The notes below the pieces were generated by a model, which was given only the letters and a program-made list of their open reading frames with translations, was not told where the DNA came from and made no database searches. A DNA stretch of 25,005 nt, from positions 1 through 25,005 of the forward strand of contig JBJMSU010000005.1 of the NCBI GenBank assembly GCA_045801465.1. Reading direction: 5' to 3'. The position numbers were made by a program, and so were the translations under genes. Positions 1 to 7,534 of the stretch are shown piece after piece (position 1 is the stretch's first letter; each line of letters begins with the position of its first letter). The stretch is from DATFWC01 sp045801465. GTDB taxonomy: Bacteria > Pseudomonadota > Alphaproteobacteria > Rhizobiales > Xanthobacteraceae.

Positions 1-641
1 TACATCGTCACGCCGCCGTCGACGAAGATGAACGGCTTGTCGCCGAGCGGGATGACCTCGGGCGGGAAATAGGTCGGCGCCGCCGTGCTGGCGCGGACCA
101 ATTGCCACAGCGGCAGGCGCAGATTGCAGGCCGGATGCGCCGGGTCGTTGTACTTGGCGAACGGATTGTTGGAGATCGGCCACGGGGAATCGGTCGTGGC
201 ATTGCGCATGACCAGAAGCAGCAGGGTCTCGATGTGCTCCGAGTCGAGCTTCGTCTGCTCGCCGAAAACGCTTTTGAGCTGCTTGGCGAGCGGCTCGCTG
301 TTGTAATTGTACTGCAGGCGCCGGAAGATGCTCGCCTTGTCGAACATCTCCGCACCGTTGGTCAGGTAGAAATTCAGGATTTCGGCGACCGACATGCCAA
401 GGGCGATTCCGGCCGCGATGATCCCTCCGGTGCTCGTCCCGGCGACATAGTCGAAGTAGTCGGCGAGCCGATAGTCCGGCCGTTTGCTTTCCTTGATGAG
501 GATGTCCTCGATCCTGCCCAGGATGTGAAGCGAGAGAACACCGCGGATGCCGCCGCCATCGATCGCCAGCAGCTTCCGCGGCCCTTCCTTCGCGAGGCGC
601 TCGGCGAGGTTCACGCGCCGTTTGGGTCCGCGACCAGCCAT
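1..641 (-). CDS. Patatin-like phospholipase, amino-terminal part (cut by window edge)
   Basis: This open frame runs off the left edge, so about 213 amino-terminal residues are visible and no stop is seen. It shows the patatin hallmarks in order: the oxyanion-hole glycine motif DGGGIRG (residues 28-34), the lipase motif GTSTG (68-72) with candidate nucleophile Ser70, and a later VDGG (about residue 207) carrying the aspartate of the Ser-Asp catalytic dyad. Known family members hydrolyse acyl esters of lipids. There is no signal peptide; the start is basic (AGRGPKRR), so a cytoplasmic or membrane-peripheral enzyme is likely. The ATG at 641 is preceded by GAGGGAAC, a good ribosome binding site. 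The substrate cannot be told from sequence. CBASS effectors of the CapV type also carry this domain, but no cyclase or CBASS partner is present on the visible side, so a housekeeping lipase is the safer reading. Confidence 0.9.
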   Translation of the reverse strand, partial: MAGRGPKRRVNLAERLAKEGPRKLLAIDGGGIRGVLSLHILGRIEDILIKESKRPDYRLADYFDYVAGTSTGGIIAAGIALGMSVAEILNFYLTNGAEMFDKASIFRRLQYNYNSEPLAKQLKSVFGEQTKLDSEHIETLLLLVMRNATTDSPWPISNNPFAKYNDPAHPACNLRLPLWQLVRASTAAPTYFPPEVIPLGDKPFIFVDGGVTM

Positions 642-667
642 TGTTCCCTCCTTGCTGTCATCTCATG

Positions 668-1255
668 TTAGCGCGCCAGCCGCAGCGCCAACACGAGAAT
701 TGCGCTGGCGGCGATCCAGGAGCCGGCCACGCGCACGGCAATGCGCTGCCAGTCGCGTCGCCAATAGACCGTCAAGTCCGACAACACCATGACGATCAGG
801 AACGCGGCGACCGCGCTGCCGGTGAGGGCAAGAAAGGTCGCCGACATGGAAATCTCCTCCGGAACCGAATCGAGCTCGATCGCCACGCCGGCGACCGCAG
901 CCAACGGGGCGCTCACCAGCCACTGCGGGCGTGCGACGGCGACCGCGAGACCGGCCACGGCCGCCACAGCGAGAATGGCGTATTCCGCCGCCGTCACGGC
1001 GAAAGCGGAAACGATGATGATCACGCCGGCGACCAGCGAGGGGGCAAACAGCGCCAGCAGGACGGCGCGATGACGCGGCGCGTGTTGACCCATGCACAGG
1101 CCGAGTCCGGCCAAGGCGAGCACGTGCGCGGGCACCAACAAAGGATGCACAAGGCCGCCGTAAAACCCGCCGATACCCGACGCCACATCGTGCGCGCGCG
1201 CCGGCATCGTCGCGGCCAGGAGCGCGGCAATGCCCGCAGCGCACCGAACGATCAT
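668..1255 (-). CDS. HupE/UreJ-family membrane protein, divergent second copy
   Basis: A 195-residue hydrophobic protein with a leader ending near ALA/ARAHD and about six further membrane segments. It resembles the HupE/UreJ family, whose members are nickel (or cobalt) permeases or accessory proteins of hydrogenase and urease. The family histidine motif near the amino end is present only in part: HPLLVPAH (37-44) has alanine where the upstream copy has the aspartate of PDH. The histidine cluster found in the upstream copy is also absent, replaced around residues 127-135 by an acidic stretch (ELDSVPEE). The ATG overlaps the upstream gene's stop in an ATGA arrangement (1252-1255), so translation is probably coupled and the two proteins may act together. 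No urease or hydrogenase gene is in the window. Function is uncertain; a diverged metal transporter subunit is an inference. Confidence 0.82.
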   Translation of the reverse strand: MIVRCAAGIAALLAATMPARAHDVASGIGGFYGGLVHPLLVPAHVLALAGLGLCMGQHAPRHRAVLLALFAPSLVAGVIIIVSAFAVTAAEYAILAVAAVAGLAVAVARPQWLVSAPLAAVAGVAIELDSVPEEISMSATFLALTGSAVAAFLIVMVLSDLTVYWRRDWQRIAVRVAGSWIAASAILVLALRLAR

Positions 1256-1851
1256 CGCAGCCCGGCGAGGAACACGATGCCGGCGAGCGCGATGGCACCG
1301 CCGGCCGTCTGCACCGCGATGCGTCCCGCCGGCCAGCGCGCCAGCAGGCCGAAGGCGATGCCGCAAAGGTGCAGCAGCCCGGTCGCAATCACGAAGCCCG
1401 CCGAATAGGCGACCGCGTCGGTGCCGGCGGGAAGCTCGGCGCCATGCGCATGGCCATGAAAGATCGCGAAGGCGCCGACCAGCACCCCGGCGATCCACAA
1501 GGGCGGCCGCGCCCTGAGCGCCACCATCAGGCCGAGCACGACGGCCGAGGCGGCGATGCCGGTCTCGACCGCCGGGATCGGCACCCCCATGATTCCCAAC
1601 ACCCCGCCGAACGCCATGACCAGCGGAAAGACGACCGGCAGCAGCCAGATCGCCGGCGCCCCGAGAAAGGCACCCCATAAGCCCACCGCCACCATGGCAA
1701 CGACGTGGTCGGGGCCGAACACCGGATGCGCCAAGCCGCCGACAAATCCGCCGGCGACACCGCCGGTATGCGCTGCCGCGGGTGAGGCGGCGAGCAGCAG
1801 CGCGAGCGCTCCGAGAGCCAAAGCGATGCGGGATGACATCGGCGATATCAT
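1252..1851 (-). CDS. HupE/UreJ-family protein, probable nickel transporter
   Basis: A 199-residue membrane protein with a cleavable-looking leader (AAA before HTGG, about residue 27) and six or so membrane segments. It carries the family motif HPVFGPDH (42-49) and a histidine cluster HGHAHG (132-137), both expected to bind or pass a divalent metal such as Ni(II). HupE and UreJ proteins supply nickel for [NiFe]-hydrogenase and urease; here no such enzyme is adjacent, so the end user is unknown. Two ATGs are possible, at 1851 and 1839. The first is preferred because GAAGG lies 6-7 bases upstream, while nothing precedes the second. The gene overlaps its downstream paralogue by four bases and is divergent from the DUF559 gene. 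A cobalt specificity cannot be excluded. Confidence 0.85.
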   Translation of the reverse strand: MISPMSSRIALALGALALLLAASPAAAHTGGVAGGFVGGLAHPVFGPDHVVAMVAVGLWGAFLGAPAIWLLPVVFPLVMAFGGVLGIMGVPIPAVETGIAASAVVLGLMVALRARPPLWIAGVLVGAFAIFHGHAHGAELPAGTDAVAYSAGFVIATGLLHLCGIAFGLLARWPAGRIAVQTAGGAIALAGIVFLAGLR

Positions 1852-1962
1852 TCGCGACCTTCGAGCTACCGCAATTACGATCACTTTATCACTGTGCCCT
1901 GGTACGATCACTGCCCGAACCGTGTGCTCGGCCTGTTTCCCCCTAGGGAAGGGGTCCGCGAT

Positions 1963-2328
1963 GTGACACATGCCGCCGTCACCAAACGTCAACGCATTCG
2001 CGCAAAGAACCTTCGTCAAACCATGACGCGGGCCGAGACGTTGCTGTGGCGATACCTCAAAGCGCACCAAGTGAATGGATTAGGGTTCAGACGACAAGTC
2101 CCCATGCGATCGTATATCGCAGATTTTGTTTGTCACTCGGCAAGACTTGTCGTTGAGGTCGATGGCGAAACACACGATTTCGATTCGCGGATGCAGCGTG
2201 ACCAAAAACGGGATGCTTGGTTTGCGTCGCAAGGCTACCTCGTCCTGCGCTTCACAAATGACGACGTCATGACCAATCTGGAAGGTGTCGTCGAGGCGAT
2301 CCGCGCAGCGGCTTCTGCACGCTCCTAA
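1963..2328 (+). CDS. DUF559 domain protein (Vsr-like endonuclease fold)
   Basis: A 121-residue soluble protein matching the DUF559 family, which has a very-short-patch-repair-like nuclease fold. Visible family signatures are LRQTMTRAETLLWRYL (17-32), GFRRQVP (41-47), YIADF (51-55), LVVEVDGETH (62-71) and GYLVLRF (91-97). The acidic residues D54, E65 and D67 are candidate metal ligands. The actual biological role of the family is poorly known. I chose the GTG at 1963 because AAGGGG lies 8 bases upstream; an in-frame ATG at 1894 would add 23 residues of non-family-like sequence. The coding sequence is less GC-rich than its neighbours and sits next to a palindromic repeat, which suggests transfer. 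It is divergent from the HupE/UreJ pair and convergent with mfd. Confidence 0.85.
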   Translation: MTHAAVTKRQRIRAKNLRQTMTRAETLLWRYLKAHQVNGLGFRRQVPMRSYIADFVCHSARLVVEVDGETHDFDSRMQRDQKRDAWFASQGYLVLRFTNDDVMTNLEGVVEAIRAAASARS

Positions 2329-2333
2329 GTTTA

Positions 2334-2523
2334 TAGACCCCCTCCCTGTCCCTCCCCCACAAGGGGGGAGGGAAACGATGTGGCACGCACCTTCGTCCTT
2401 GGTGAGGCGGTGCGGAATGAACGCTGATGACTCCGTGCCTTCCCACGGTTGCGGCCACGGCGCTGGGCAAAGCCTCTCCTCCGGTTCCCCCCCTTCTGGG
2501 GGAGGGACAGGGAGGGGGGTCTA
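2334..2523. repeat. Palindromic intergenic element with 25-26-bp terminal inverted repeats
   Basis: The left end (2334-2358) begins TAGACCCCCTCCCTG and ends in CCCCC. The right end (2498-2523) is its reverse complement apart from one extra base in a G run. Inside each arm a second complementary segment (around 2361-2374 and 2484-2496) extends the potential stem. The body holds no convincing gene; short frames across it translate to proline/glycine-rich text typical of such repeats. It lies between the convergent stops of the DUF559 gene and mfd. It could be a miniature transposon-like element or a Rhizobium-type palindromic element, and it may end transcription from both sides. Confidence 0.8.
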
Positions 2524-2547
2524 CGTACGAGTGAATTCAACGGCGAA

Positions 2548-5500
2548 TCACGCGGCCTTGGCGGGCTCCGCGAGGTGGACGAGGCTCGCCAGGATCTTGG
2601 CCGTGCCCTTGAGGCGTGCCTCGGGCCGCTCCCACTCTTCGAACAAGACGACCTTCATGTCGGGACGTACGCGGGCGGAGGGGCCGCGCTCGCCGATGAA
2701 GCGCACCAGCCCGTCGGGATTGGCGAACGCGTTGTCGCGGAAGGAAAGCACGATGCCCTTCGGTCCGGCCTCGATCTTCTCGACATTGGCGCGCCGGCAC
2801 AGCGCCTTGATGGCGACGATCTGCAACAGGTGCTTGACCTCGTCCGGCATCGGCCCGAAGCGGTCCACCAGCTCGGCCCCGAAGGCGTCGATCTCGCGCT
2901 CGTCCTCGACATCGGCGAGACGGCGGTAGAGCGCAAGCCGCACCGAGAGATCGGCCACGTAGTCGTCCGGAATGAGGACCGGCGTGCCGATGGTGATCTG
3001 CGGCGACCACTTGTCGGCGACCGGCGCGGCGATGCCGGCCTTCAGGCTCATCACCGCCTCCTCCAGCATTTGCTGGTAGAGCTCGTAGCCGACCTCCTTG
3101 ATGTGACCGGACTGCTCGTCGCCCAGAAGGTTGCCGGCGCCGCGGATGTCGAGGTCGTGCGAGGCGAGCTGGAAGCCGGCGCCCAGCGTGTCGAGCGATT
3201 GCAGCACCTTGAGTCGGCGCTCCGCCTGCGGCGTGATCTTGCGGGTCGGCGGCAGCGTGAAGAGCGCGTACGCGCGGATCTTGGCGCGCCCGACACGGCC
3301 GCGCAATTGATAGAGCTGCGCCAGCCCGAAACGGTCGGCGCGGTGCACGATCAATGTGTTCGCGGTCGGGATATCCAGGCCGGATTCGATGATCGTGGTG
3401 GAGAGCAGCACGTCGTACTTGCCGTCGTAATAGGCCGACATGATGTCTTCGAGAACGGATGACGGCATCTGGCCGTGCGCCACCGCCACGCGCGTCTCCG
3501 GAACGTTCTTGTCGAGGAACTCCTTGGCCTCGGGCAGGTCCTCGATGCGGGGGCAGACATAAAACGCCTGGCCGCCGCGGTAGCGCTCGCGCAACAGCGC
3601 CTCGCGCACGATCAGCGGGTCGAACGGGCTGACGAATGTGCGCACGCTCAGGCGATCGACTGGCGGCGAGGCGATGATCGACAATTCGCGCACCCCGGTG
3701 AGCGCGAGCTGCAGCGTGCGCGGGATCGGCGTCGCCGTGAGCGTGAGCACATGGACTTCCGATCGCAGCGTTTTGAGCTTCTCTTTGTGGGCGACGCCGA
3801 AGTGTTGCTCCTCGTCGACGACGACAAGACCGAGATCCTTGAACTTGATGGTCTTGCCGAGCAGCACGTGGGTGCCGATCACGATATCGACGCTCCCGTC
3901 GGCGAGTCCGTGCTTGACCTTGGCGATCTGCGCCGCCGGCACCAGCCGGGAGACGTGCGCCACATTCACCGGAAAGCCGCGAAAACGGTCGGCGAACGTC
4001 TTCGCATGCTGGCGCGCGAGCAGCGTGGTCGGGACCACGACGGCAACCTGCTTGCCGTTCATGGCTGTCGCAAAGGCGGCGCGCAGCGCCACCTCGGTCT
4101 TGCCGAAACCGACGTCGCCGCACACCAGCCGGTCCATCGGCCGGCCGGCGCCGAGATCGTCGAGCACCGCGTCGATGGCGGCGCGCTGGTCCTCGGTTTC
4201 TTCATAGGGAAAGCCGGCGCAGAACTCATCATAAACGCCGGGGCCGACCGCCAGCCGCGGCGCCTCGCGCAACTGCCGCTCGGCGGCGACCTTGATGAGC
4301 TCGCCGGCGATTTCGCGGATGCGGCTCTTCATCCGCGCCTTGCGGTTCTGCCAGCCGGCGCCGCCGAGGCGGTCGAGGTCGACGGCGGTTTCCTCGGAGC
4401 CGTAGCGCGACAGGAGCTCGATGTTCTCGACCGGCAGGAACAGCTTGTCGCCGCCCGCATAGTGGATTTCCAGGCAGTCGTGCGGCGCGCCGGCGGCCTC
4501 GATGTTGGTCAGGCCGGCGAAGCGGCCGATGCCATGGTCGACATGCACGACGAGATCGCCCGGCGTCAGGCTGGTCACCTCGGCGATGAAGTGCTCAGCG
4601 CGCCGGCTGGCGCGGCGCGGCCGCACCAGCCGATCGCCGAGAATGTCCTGCTCGCTGATGATCGCGGACGCATCGGTCTCGAATCCGCTTTCCAGGCCGA
4701 GCACCGCCAGCGCGACGTCCGGCTTCGGCTTGGCCAGGGCGTCAGGCCAGGATTGAACATCGGTGAGATTCAGGAGCCCGTGATCGGCCAGCACGTGACT
4801 CATGCGCTCGCGCGCCCCTTCGCTCCACAGGGCGATGGCGACGCGCTTGCCAGCCCCCTGCAGCGCCAACACGTGCGTTCGCACGGCGTCGTACACATTG
4901 GCGTTGGGCTCGGCGCGCTCGGCCGCGAAGTTGCGCCCCTGCCGCGCGCCGATCTCGACCGTCCGGCTGCTCGCGTCCGGCTGTGAAAATGGCGTGAGCC
5001 GCGCGACCGCGCCGTCGTCGAGCCGCCCGCGCCACTCCCGCTCGGCGAGATAGAGACGATCGGGCGGCAGCGGATGATATGGCGGCGCGGCGCTGTCGAG
5101 AGGCTCCTTGCGCGCCTCGTAATAGTCGGCGATCTGCGTCAGGCGCTCGTTCGCGGCGTCGTCGACCAGCGGCTCGAGGACAATGGATGCACCCGGCACG
5201 TAATCGAACAGGGTTTCCAACCGTTCATGGAACAGCGGCAGCCAATGCTCCATGCCGGGATGGCGCCGCCCTTCGCTGACCGCCTCGTAGAGCAGGTCGT
5301 CGCGGCGCGCGGCCCCAAAGTGCGCCAGATACTCCTTGCGGAAACGCGCGATGGTCTCGGGCGTGACCTGGAACTCGGTGACCGCGACCAGAGCGAGCTT
5401 GCGCAACTGACCCGACGTGCGCTGCGTCTCCGGGTCGAAGCTGCGGATCGATTCGAGCGTGTCGCCGAAGAAGTCGAGCCGGACCGGCACCTCCATGCCG

Positions 5501-6048
5501 GGCGCGAACAGATCGAGGATGCCGCCGCGCACCGCATACTCGCCGGGCTCCCGCACGGTCGAGCCGCGCAGGAAGCCATTGAGCTCGAGCCAGCGCATCA
5601 CGTCGTCCATGCGCAGCAGGTTGCCGGGCGCGGCCGAGAACCATTGGCTTGCGATCGTGGTTCGTGACGGCACCCGCTGGAGCACGGCGTTCACGGTGGT
5701 CAGGATCACGGCCGGACGGCTGCCAGGATCGGGACGCGCCAGCCGTGCCAGCCCCGCCATGCGTTCGGCAACCACCGCCTGGTGCGGCGACACGCGATCA
5801 TAAGGCAGGCAGTCCCAGGCTGGGAACTCGATGATCTCGATCTCCGGCGCGAAGAAGGCGAGCGCGCGCGACAGCGCGGCCATGCGCGGCCCATCGCGAC
5901 AGATGACCAGGAGGCTCGCCGCCGGCTGCGCCCGCGCCGCAGCCGCGCGCGCAAGATCGGCCAGCACAAAACCCTCGGCGCCATCGGCGACGCCGGCTAA
6001 GGTCAGCGGCTTTCCAGGAACGAGCAGATCGGCGGGAGACGGTGCCAT
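2548..6048 (-). CDS. mfd: Transcription-repair coupling factor Mfd
   Basis: A 1166-residue DNA translocase that removes RNA polymerase stalled at lesions and recruits UvrA for nucleotide excision repair. The length fits the family (about 1150). Order of domains: UvrB-like amino-terminal region (about 1-350), RNA-polymerase-interacting region around 490-560 with LVVHVDHGIGRFAGL, and a RecG-like helicase with Walker A GDVGFGKT (644-651) and motif II DEEQ (745-748). Later come ATPIPRTL and the QLRGRVGR motif VI, then the carboxy-terminal UvrA-masking domain. The ATG at 6048 was chosen because it follows the sdhE stop by five bases; a start at 6111 would lie inside sdhE. The ribosome binding site is weak, consistent with coupling to sdhE. 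The long plus-strand frame opposite it is a high-GC shadow. Confidence 0.97.
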   Translation of the reverse strand: MAPSPADLLVPGKPLTLAGVADGAEGFVLADLARAAAARAQPAASLLVICRDGPRMAALSRALAFFAPEIEIIEFPAWDCLPYDRVSPHQAVVAERMAGLARLARPDPGSRPAVILTTVNAVLQRVPSRTTIASQWFSAAPGNLLRMDDVMRWLELNGFLRGSTVREPGEYAVRGGILDLFAPGMEVPVRLDFFGDTLESIRSFDPETQRTSGQLRKLALVAVTEFQVTPETIARFRKEYLAHFGAARRDDLLYEAVSEGRRHPGMEHWLPLFHERLETLFDYVPGASIVLEPLVDDAANERLTQIADYYEARKEPLDSAAPPYHPLPPDRLYLAEREWRGRLDDGAVARLTPFSQPDASSRTVEIGARQGRNFAAERAEPNANVYDAVRTHVLALQGAGKRVAIALWSEGARERMSHVLADHGLLNLTDVQSWPDALAKPKPDVALAVLGLESGFETDASAIISEQDILGDRLVRPRRASRRAEHFIAEVTSLTPGDLVVHVDHGIGRFAGLTNIEAAGAPHDCLEIHYAGGDKLFLPVENIELLSRYGSEETAVDLDRLGGAGWQNRKARMKSRIREIAGELIKVAAERQLREAPRLAVGPGVYDEFCAGFPYEETEDQRAAIDAVLDDLGAGRPMDRLVCGDVGFGKTEVALRAAFATAMNGKQVAVVVPTTLLARQHAKTFADRFRGFPVNVAHVSRLVPAAQIAKVKHGLADGSVDIVIGTHVLLGKTIKFKDLGLVVVDEEQHFGVAHKEKLKTLRSEVHVLTLTATPIPRTLQLALTGVRELSIIASPPVDRLSVRTFVSPFDPLIVREALLRERYRGGQAFYVCPRIEDLPEAKEFLDKNVPETRVAVAHGQMPSSVLEDIMSAYYDGKYDVLLSTTIIESGLDIPTANTLIVHRADRFGLAQLYQLRGRVGRAKIRAYALFTLPPTRKITPQAERRLKVLQSLDTLGAGFQLASHDLDIRGAGNLLGDEQSGHIKEVGYELYQQMLEEAVMSLKAGIAAPVADKWSPQITIGTPVLIPDDYVADLSVRLALYRRLADVEDEREIDAFGAELVDRFGPMPDEVKHLLQIVAIKALCRRANVEKIEAGPKGIVLSFRDNAFANPDGLVRFIGERGPSARVRPDMKVVLFEEWERPEARLKGTAKILASLVHLAEPAKAA

Positions 6049-6053
6049 CGCGC

Positions 6054-6347
6054 TTATGTCGGATCGCGCGGGCCGGAATGGAAGGCGCAGAGCCGCCGCA
6101 ACAGCTCGCAATCATGGCTCGCCGGCACGTCCGCCTGCCCGGCGATCCACGCATAGAGATCGGCGTCGGGAAGCTGGATGAGCCGCTCGTACTCGTCCAA
6201 TTCCCGCTCGCTCAGCCGCTCGATGAAGGCGTCGGCGAACTGTCCCATGATGAGGTCCATCTCGCGGTTCCCGCGATGCCAGGAGCGAAACAGGATCCGG
6301 CGCCGGCGCGCATCGAGCCCATCGCTTGATCGTGTGGTTCCCGTCAT
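6054..6347 (-). CDS. sdhE: FAD assembly factor SdhE
   Basis: A 97-residue protein of the SdhE/Sdh5 family, which promotes covalent attachment of FAD to the SdhA subunit of succinate dehydrogenase. The signature RGNREMD (RGxxExD, about residues 25-31) is intact, followed by the family's helical region containing LSERELDEYERLI and a conserved LPDADLYAWI. The length matches the family (85-100). It lies five bases upstream of mfd in the same direction, an arrangement common in Alphaproteobacteria, so the two are probably co-transcribed. The ATG at 6347 begins MTGTTRSS. It is divergent from the lpxO-like gene. Confidence 0.95.
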   Translation of the reverse strand: MTGTTRSSDGLDARRRRILFRSWHRGNREMDLIMGQFADAFIERLSERELDEYERLIQLPDADLYAWIAGQADVPASHDCELLRRLCAFHSGPRDPT

Positions 6348-6403
6348 CGCCGCAACGCCAAAAGCCCGGACGGCGCCGGGCGCGGGTGATGTATCAGCGA
6401 ATA

Positions 6404-6462
6404 GCGAATGGCGAATAGCGAATAGGGCGGCAAGAGGCGAGTCTTCGCTATTCGCCATTCGC
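6404..6462. repeat. Inverted repeat built from GCGAATAGC/GCGAATGGC units
   Basis: A perfect 19-bp inverted repeat: GCGAATGGCGAATAGCGAA at 6404-6422 and its reverse complement at 6444-6462, with a 21-base spacer. The left side continues outward to 6396 with a further GCGAATA unit. It lies between the divergent sdhE and lpxO-like genes, within the region expected to hold their promoters. The same units recur at 9650-9730 after recG. Confidence 0.8.
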
Positions 6463-6525
6463 CAGCGCGCCTTTGCCCACCCTACGGCAGCATGGTAGAA
6501 CACCGAACCTGCCGTGGGGCGAAGC

Positions 6526-7458
6526 ATGGTCGCACGTCTGATCGCGCCGCAATTTCTCGTGCTCTACGCGTTCGCCGCCTCGGTGCTGACGATCCATCAT
6601 CGCGGCAAGGTGCGACTGCCCTTCGGGCGCCAGCTCACCGATCATTCGACGATCATGGCGCCCTACAACGTGCTGATGTACCTGTTCTCGGCGGTTCCGA
6701 ATAAACCGGTGCTGCCGGTCGGCGTCGTTCCCGAGCTCGCCAAGCTGCGCGAGAACTGGCAGGTGATCCGCGACGAAGCGCTCAACCTGTTCGACGAGGG
6801 CCGGATCAAGGCCTCCGACGGCTACAACGACTGGGGCTTCAACTCGTTCTTCCGCAGCGGCTGGAAGCGCTTCTATCTCAAGTGGTACGACGACGCGCTG
6901 CCCTCGGCGCAACGCATGTGCCCGCGCACGGTCGCGCTCCTGGAATCGATCCCCTGTATCAAGGGCGCGATGTTCGCGACGCTGGCGCCCGGCGGCCGCC
7001 TGGTGCAGCATCGCGACCCCTTCGCCGGATCGCTGCGCTACCACCTCGGTCTGGTGACGCCGACTCACCCCGGCGAGTGCCGCATCCTGGTCGACGGCAT
7101 TCCCTGTTCCTGGCGCGATGGCGAGGACTTGTTGTTCGACGAGACTTATATCCATTACGCCGAGAACACCACCGACCAGACCCGCATCATCCTGTTCTGC
7201 GACGTCGAGCGGCCGCTGCGCACGCGCGCCATGCGAGCCGTGAATCGCTGGGTGAGCCGCCACATCATCAAGGAAAGCGCCACCGAGAACGAAGCGGGCG
7301 AGCGGATCGGCGTGTTCAACAAGATCTTCGGCTACGTCTATCACGTGCGCCTGCTCGGCAAACGCATGAAGGCGTGGAACCAGAACGTCTACTACGCGCT
7401 CAAATATTCGATCGTCGGCCTGCTGCTGCTCGGGCTCGTGATTTCCGCCTTGGTGTGA
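6526..7458 (+). CDS. lpxO: LpxO-like lipid A hydroxylase (aspartyl/asparaginyl beta-hydroxylase family)
   Basis: A 310-residue Fe(II)/2-oxoglutarate dioxygenase. It has the facial triad HxD (H162, D164 in QHRDPFAG) and distal H210 (YIHYAEN), with R220 ten residues later as the likely 2-oxoglutarate ligand. The stretch around 161-177 (HRDPFAGSLRYHLGL) is characteristic of LpxO, which adds a 2-hydroxyl to a secondary acyl chain of lipid A at the inner membrane. A hydrophobic amino-terminal segment (4-22) and a carboxy-terminal one (294-309) suggest membrane attachment. The ATG at 6526 follows a GGGGCGAAG stretch; a GTG at 6514 is less likely. Recognition as LpxO rests on motifs. A related hydroxylase acting on another substrate is possible, because very-long-chain lipid A in this group differs from that of Salmonella. 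Confidence 0.85.
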   Translation: MVARLIAPQFLVLYAFAASVLTIHHRGKVRLPFGRQLTDHSTIMAPYNVLMYLFSAVPNKPVLPVGVVPELAKLRENWQVIRDEALNLFDEGRIKASDGYNDWGFNSFFRSGWKRFYLKWYDDALPSAQRMCPRTVALLESIPCIKGAMFATLAPGGRLVQHRDPFAGSLRYHLGLVTPTHPGECRILVDGIPCSWRDGEDLLFDETYIHYAENTTDQTRIILFCDVERPLRTRAMRAVNRWVSRHIIKESATENEAGERIGVFNKIFGYVYHVRLLGKRMKAWNQNVYYALKYSIVGLLLLGLVISALV

Positions 7459-7497
7459 GCCGCGCAAGACTGCGCTACGCTCTCGCTCGCAACGCAA

Positions 7498-7516
7498 CCT
7501 CTCCCGGCGGGAGAGG
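7498..7516. repeat. Short perfect hairpin upstream of recG
   Basis: CCTCTCCCG and CGGGAGAGG flank a single G, giving an 8-9-bp GC-rich stem. It lies 40 bases after the lpxO-like stop and 19 bases before the recG start. No run of T follows, so it is not a classic intrinsic terminator. It may reduce read-through into recG or stabilise the lpxO-like mRNA end, or it may be a remnant of an intergenic repeat. Confidence 0.55.
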
Positions 7517-7534
7517 CAATCCGGTCTGCGAGTG

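Noticed and set aside
1..641. CBASS-type antiphage phospholipase effector
   Set aside because: The patatin domain is shared with CapV, but no cyclase or accessory gene is seen on the visible side; the left flank is outside the window.
668..1851. Part of a urease or hydrogenase operon
   Set aside because: No ure or hup enzyme gene is present in the window; only the transporter-like pair is seen.
2331..2540. Small minus-strand frame coding a Pro/Gly-rich peptide
   Set aside because: It is the translation of the palindromic element and has no ribosome binding site or conserved text.
3475..4986. 503-codon plus-strand open frame
   Set aside because: It lies fully opposite mfd, has repetitive Arg/Asp/Ala text with no family motifs, and is the expected shadow of a high-GC gene.
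6404..6462. Possible CRISPR-like repeat array
   Set aside because: The units are 9-base words in an inverted repeat with no regular spacers and no cas genes nearby.
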